Shown piece by piece: positions 38,867 through 39,325 of a stretch of 39,325 bases of DNA. The position numbers and the translations under genes are program-made. Within the stretch, counting starts at the first letter, position 1; the number at the start of each line of letters is the position of its first letter. Under the pieces are notes generated by a model that saw nothing but the letters and a program-made list of their open reading frames with translations, was not told the origin of the DNA and ran no database searches. Source of the stretch: Baffinella frigidus (Eukaryota > Cryptophyceae > Cryptomonadales > Baffinellaceae); NCBI GenBank assembly GCA_026770585.1, contig MU646423.1, positions 149,154-188,478 of the forward strand, in the 5' to 3' direction.

Positions 38867-39101
38867 CTGGGTAGGTGGGTGTTGGTGTGGGTGTAAGTGT
38901 GGGTGTGGGTGGGTGGGTGGGCGTGCCCTAGGTTACAGGAGGTTGACGGGTACATCAGGGTGATTTAGCGGAGGCGGTACCTCGTCTTGTAGGCATCGAC
39001 GCCCGGCTGGACCGTGTCAGGCTGTGCGAGGAGCGCGCTTCCGTAGGTGCACACCGACGCAGATAGCTCCTTGAAGAGTAGCAACCCCCCGGGGAACGCG
39101 C
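35261..39101 (-). CDS. XPO7: Exportin-7 (RanBP16), C-terminal exons; 5' part beyond the right edge
   Basis: Nine exons in order: 39101-38981, 38471-38366, 38245-38180, 37947-37864, 37655-37494, 37242-37177, 36552-36408, 35989-35934, 35308-35261 (stop TAA). Phases agree at all eight junctions and give about 285 residues. Markers of XPO7 appear in the right order: LLLFKE, YKGIGVC, GAFTLYGDKTADE, SNQDLLAFHK, FYSLSEAL, DRFASFLY, HPLLSLILASE, AFSNLMNG and VQRNLETENRRAFLRNIQ. These match the last HEAT-type repeats of the Ran-dependent nuclear transport receptor. The junction at 36408/35989 splits the Gly of NLMNG. The first exon shown starts mid-protein; nothing upstream of it in the window codes. 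Family role: nuclear export of broad protein cargo with RanGTP. Assignment is strong; exon 37242-37177 is the least conserved. Confidence 0.92.
35775..35933 (-). repeat. Donor-adjacent minisatellite in the last XPO7 intron
   Basis: Four units of the form GGC.AGCA.TCG..GTGGGAGG (on +) run from the donor of exon 35989-35934 into the intron. The first unit overlaps the splice site (gttcccctccc). Confidence 0.7.
36112..36407 (-). repeat. Repeated copies of the XPO7 NLMNG donor junction
   Basis: The end of exon 36552-36408 (AACCTCATGAATG then gtgctccc) recurs at about 36350-36327 with an intact GT (unit ~74 bp, including ATGAACGT and CTCGGACC). More weakly it recurs at about 36138-36112 (GCATGACCGGTGCTCCCGA). 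Confidence 0.8.
36891..37078 (-). repeat. Two downstream copies of XPO7 exon 37242-37177
   Basis: 37070-37011 repeats nearly the whole exon (GCGGATCTGCAGCTGGTGC, then ATCAAGCAGCTCCT) and keeps donor gtaccc. 36914-36891 repeats only the last ~22 bases with donor gtacc. CT microsatellites lie between (36915-37000). Confidence 0.85.
37243..37493 (-). repeat. XPO7 intron dominated by CCCCAAA/CCCTAAA repeats
   Basis: GGGTTTGGGG and GGGTTTAGGG units on the + strand cover about 37250-37465 of this intron. Confidence 0.9.
37948..38179 (-). repeat. XPO7 intron composed of degenerate telomere-type repeats
   Basis: Transcript-strand units CCCTGAA, CCCTAAA and CCCTCAA fill the 232 bp from gtcgccct to aaaacag. 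Confidence 0.88.
38246..38365 (-). repeat. XPO7 intron composed of (CAACCCT)n
   Basis: The 120-bp intron starts gttatccaaaccct, runs as about ten CAACCCT units and ends ccaaatcag. Confidence 0.9.
38505..38670 (-). repeat. GA tract and upstream copy of the XPO7 exon 38471 start
   Basis: 38508-38605 is (GA)n. At about 38660-38618 the acceptor and first ~25 bases of exon 38471-38366 (CAG then GTACAAAGGCA and GGGGTG) are repeated. Confidence 0.8.
38820..38866. repeat. (TG)n microsatellite
   Basis: About 13 TG units followed by GGTGGGTG-type sequence, in an XPO7 intron. Confidence 0.9.
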
Positions 39102-39206
39102 CTGCCCCAGCATACATACATGTCTTGAGCGTGTGGAGAAAGGAAAAATATCTCTCGCTCGGGGTTTTCCTCCTTGCCACGGCTCGAATACGTCATCTCA
39201 AGTGAG

Positions 39207-39325
39207 TGTAGGGTGTAGGGTGTAGGGTGTAGGGTGTAGGGTGTAGGGTGTAGGGTGTAGGGTGTAGGGTGTAGGGTGTAGGGTGTAGGGTGTAGGGTGT
39301 AGGGTGTAGGGTGTAGGGTGTAGGG
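39207..39325. repeat. (TGTAGGG)17 array at the window edge
   Basis: Seventeen perfect 7-bp units (119 bp), a one-base variant of TTTAGGG. It lies upstream of the first XPO7 exon seen, so probably inside an XPO7 intron; it continues past the window. Confidence 0.95.

Overview
This is a gene-dense, intron-rich nuclear stretch from a eukaryotic microbe. Exons are joined by GT-AG introns (one is GC-AG). TTTAGGG-type (plant/algal) repeats and their drifted forms fill many introns. There are no bacterial operons, tRNAs, rRNAs or CRISPR arrays. A photosynthetic protist fits best, but the species cannot be named from the sequence. Most apparent long reading frames are low-complexity or telomere-like shadows. 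I rebuilt the genes by chaining exons whose phases agree and whose proteins match known families.

Layout: (1) 558-2304, + strand: the last four exons of a NEK-type kinase gene; its kinase domain lies left of the window. (2) 2305-5611: spacer rich in MITE-like elements, microsatellites and telomere-like repeat. (3) 13395 to 5612, - strand: a complete nine-exon mitochondrial calcium uniporter (MCU), 306 aa, with the WDIVEP pore signature split by an intron. (4) 32274 to 14580, - strand: a 26-exon gene for a 996-aa armadillo-repeat protein. All 25 junctions keep phase and total exon length is divisible by three. (5) 32581-33213, + strand: a single-exon gene resembling C1orf109/AIRIM, divergent from the armadillo gene across about 300 bp. 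(6) 33214-35260: spacer with repeats. (7) 39101 to 35261, - strand: the last nine exons of exportin-7 (XPO7/RanBP16), running off the right edge.

The unusual biology is in the introns. At least five introns (one in MCU, two in the armadillo gene, two in XPO7) are telomere-type repeat almost from splice site to splice site, always with the C-rich strand in the transcript. In all four multi-exon genes, introns carry nearby partial copies of the adjacent exon edge together with its splice site. They look like repeated short tandem duplications across splice junctions, and at MCU exon 7 they have become a tandem donor-site array. Several small inverted-repeat element families are scattered through introns and spacers. 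Two copies of a foldback element lie just inside MCU introns 5 and 8, each with a 42-bp central palindrome whose inner sequence differs but still pairs.

The genes share no pathway: kinase signalling, mitochondrial calcium uptake, an unassigned scaffold-type protein, a putative ribosome-maturation factor and nuclear export.
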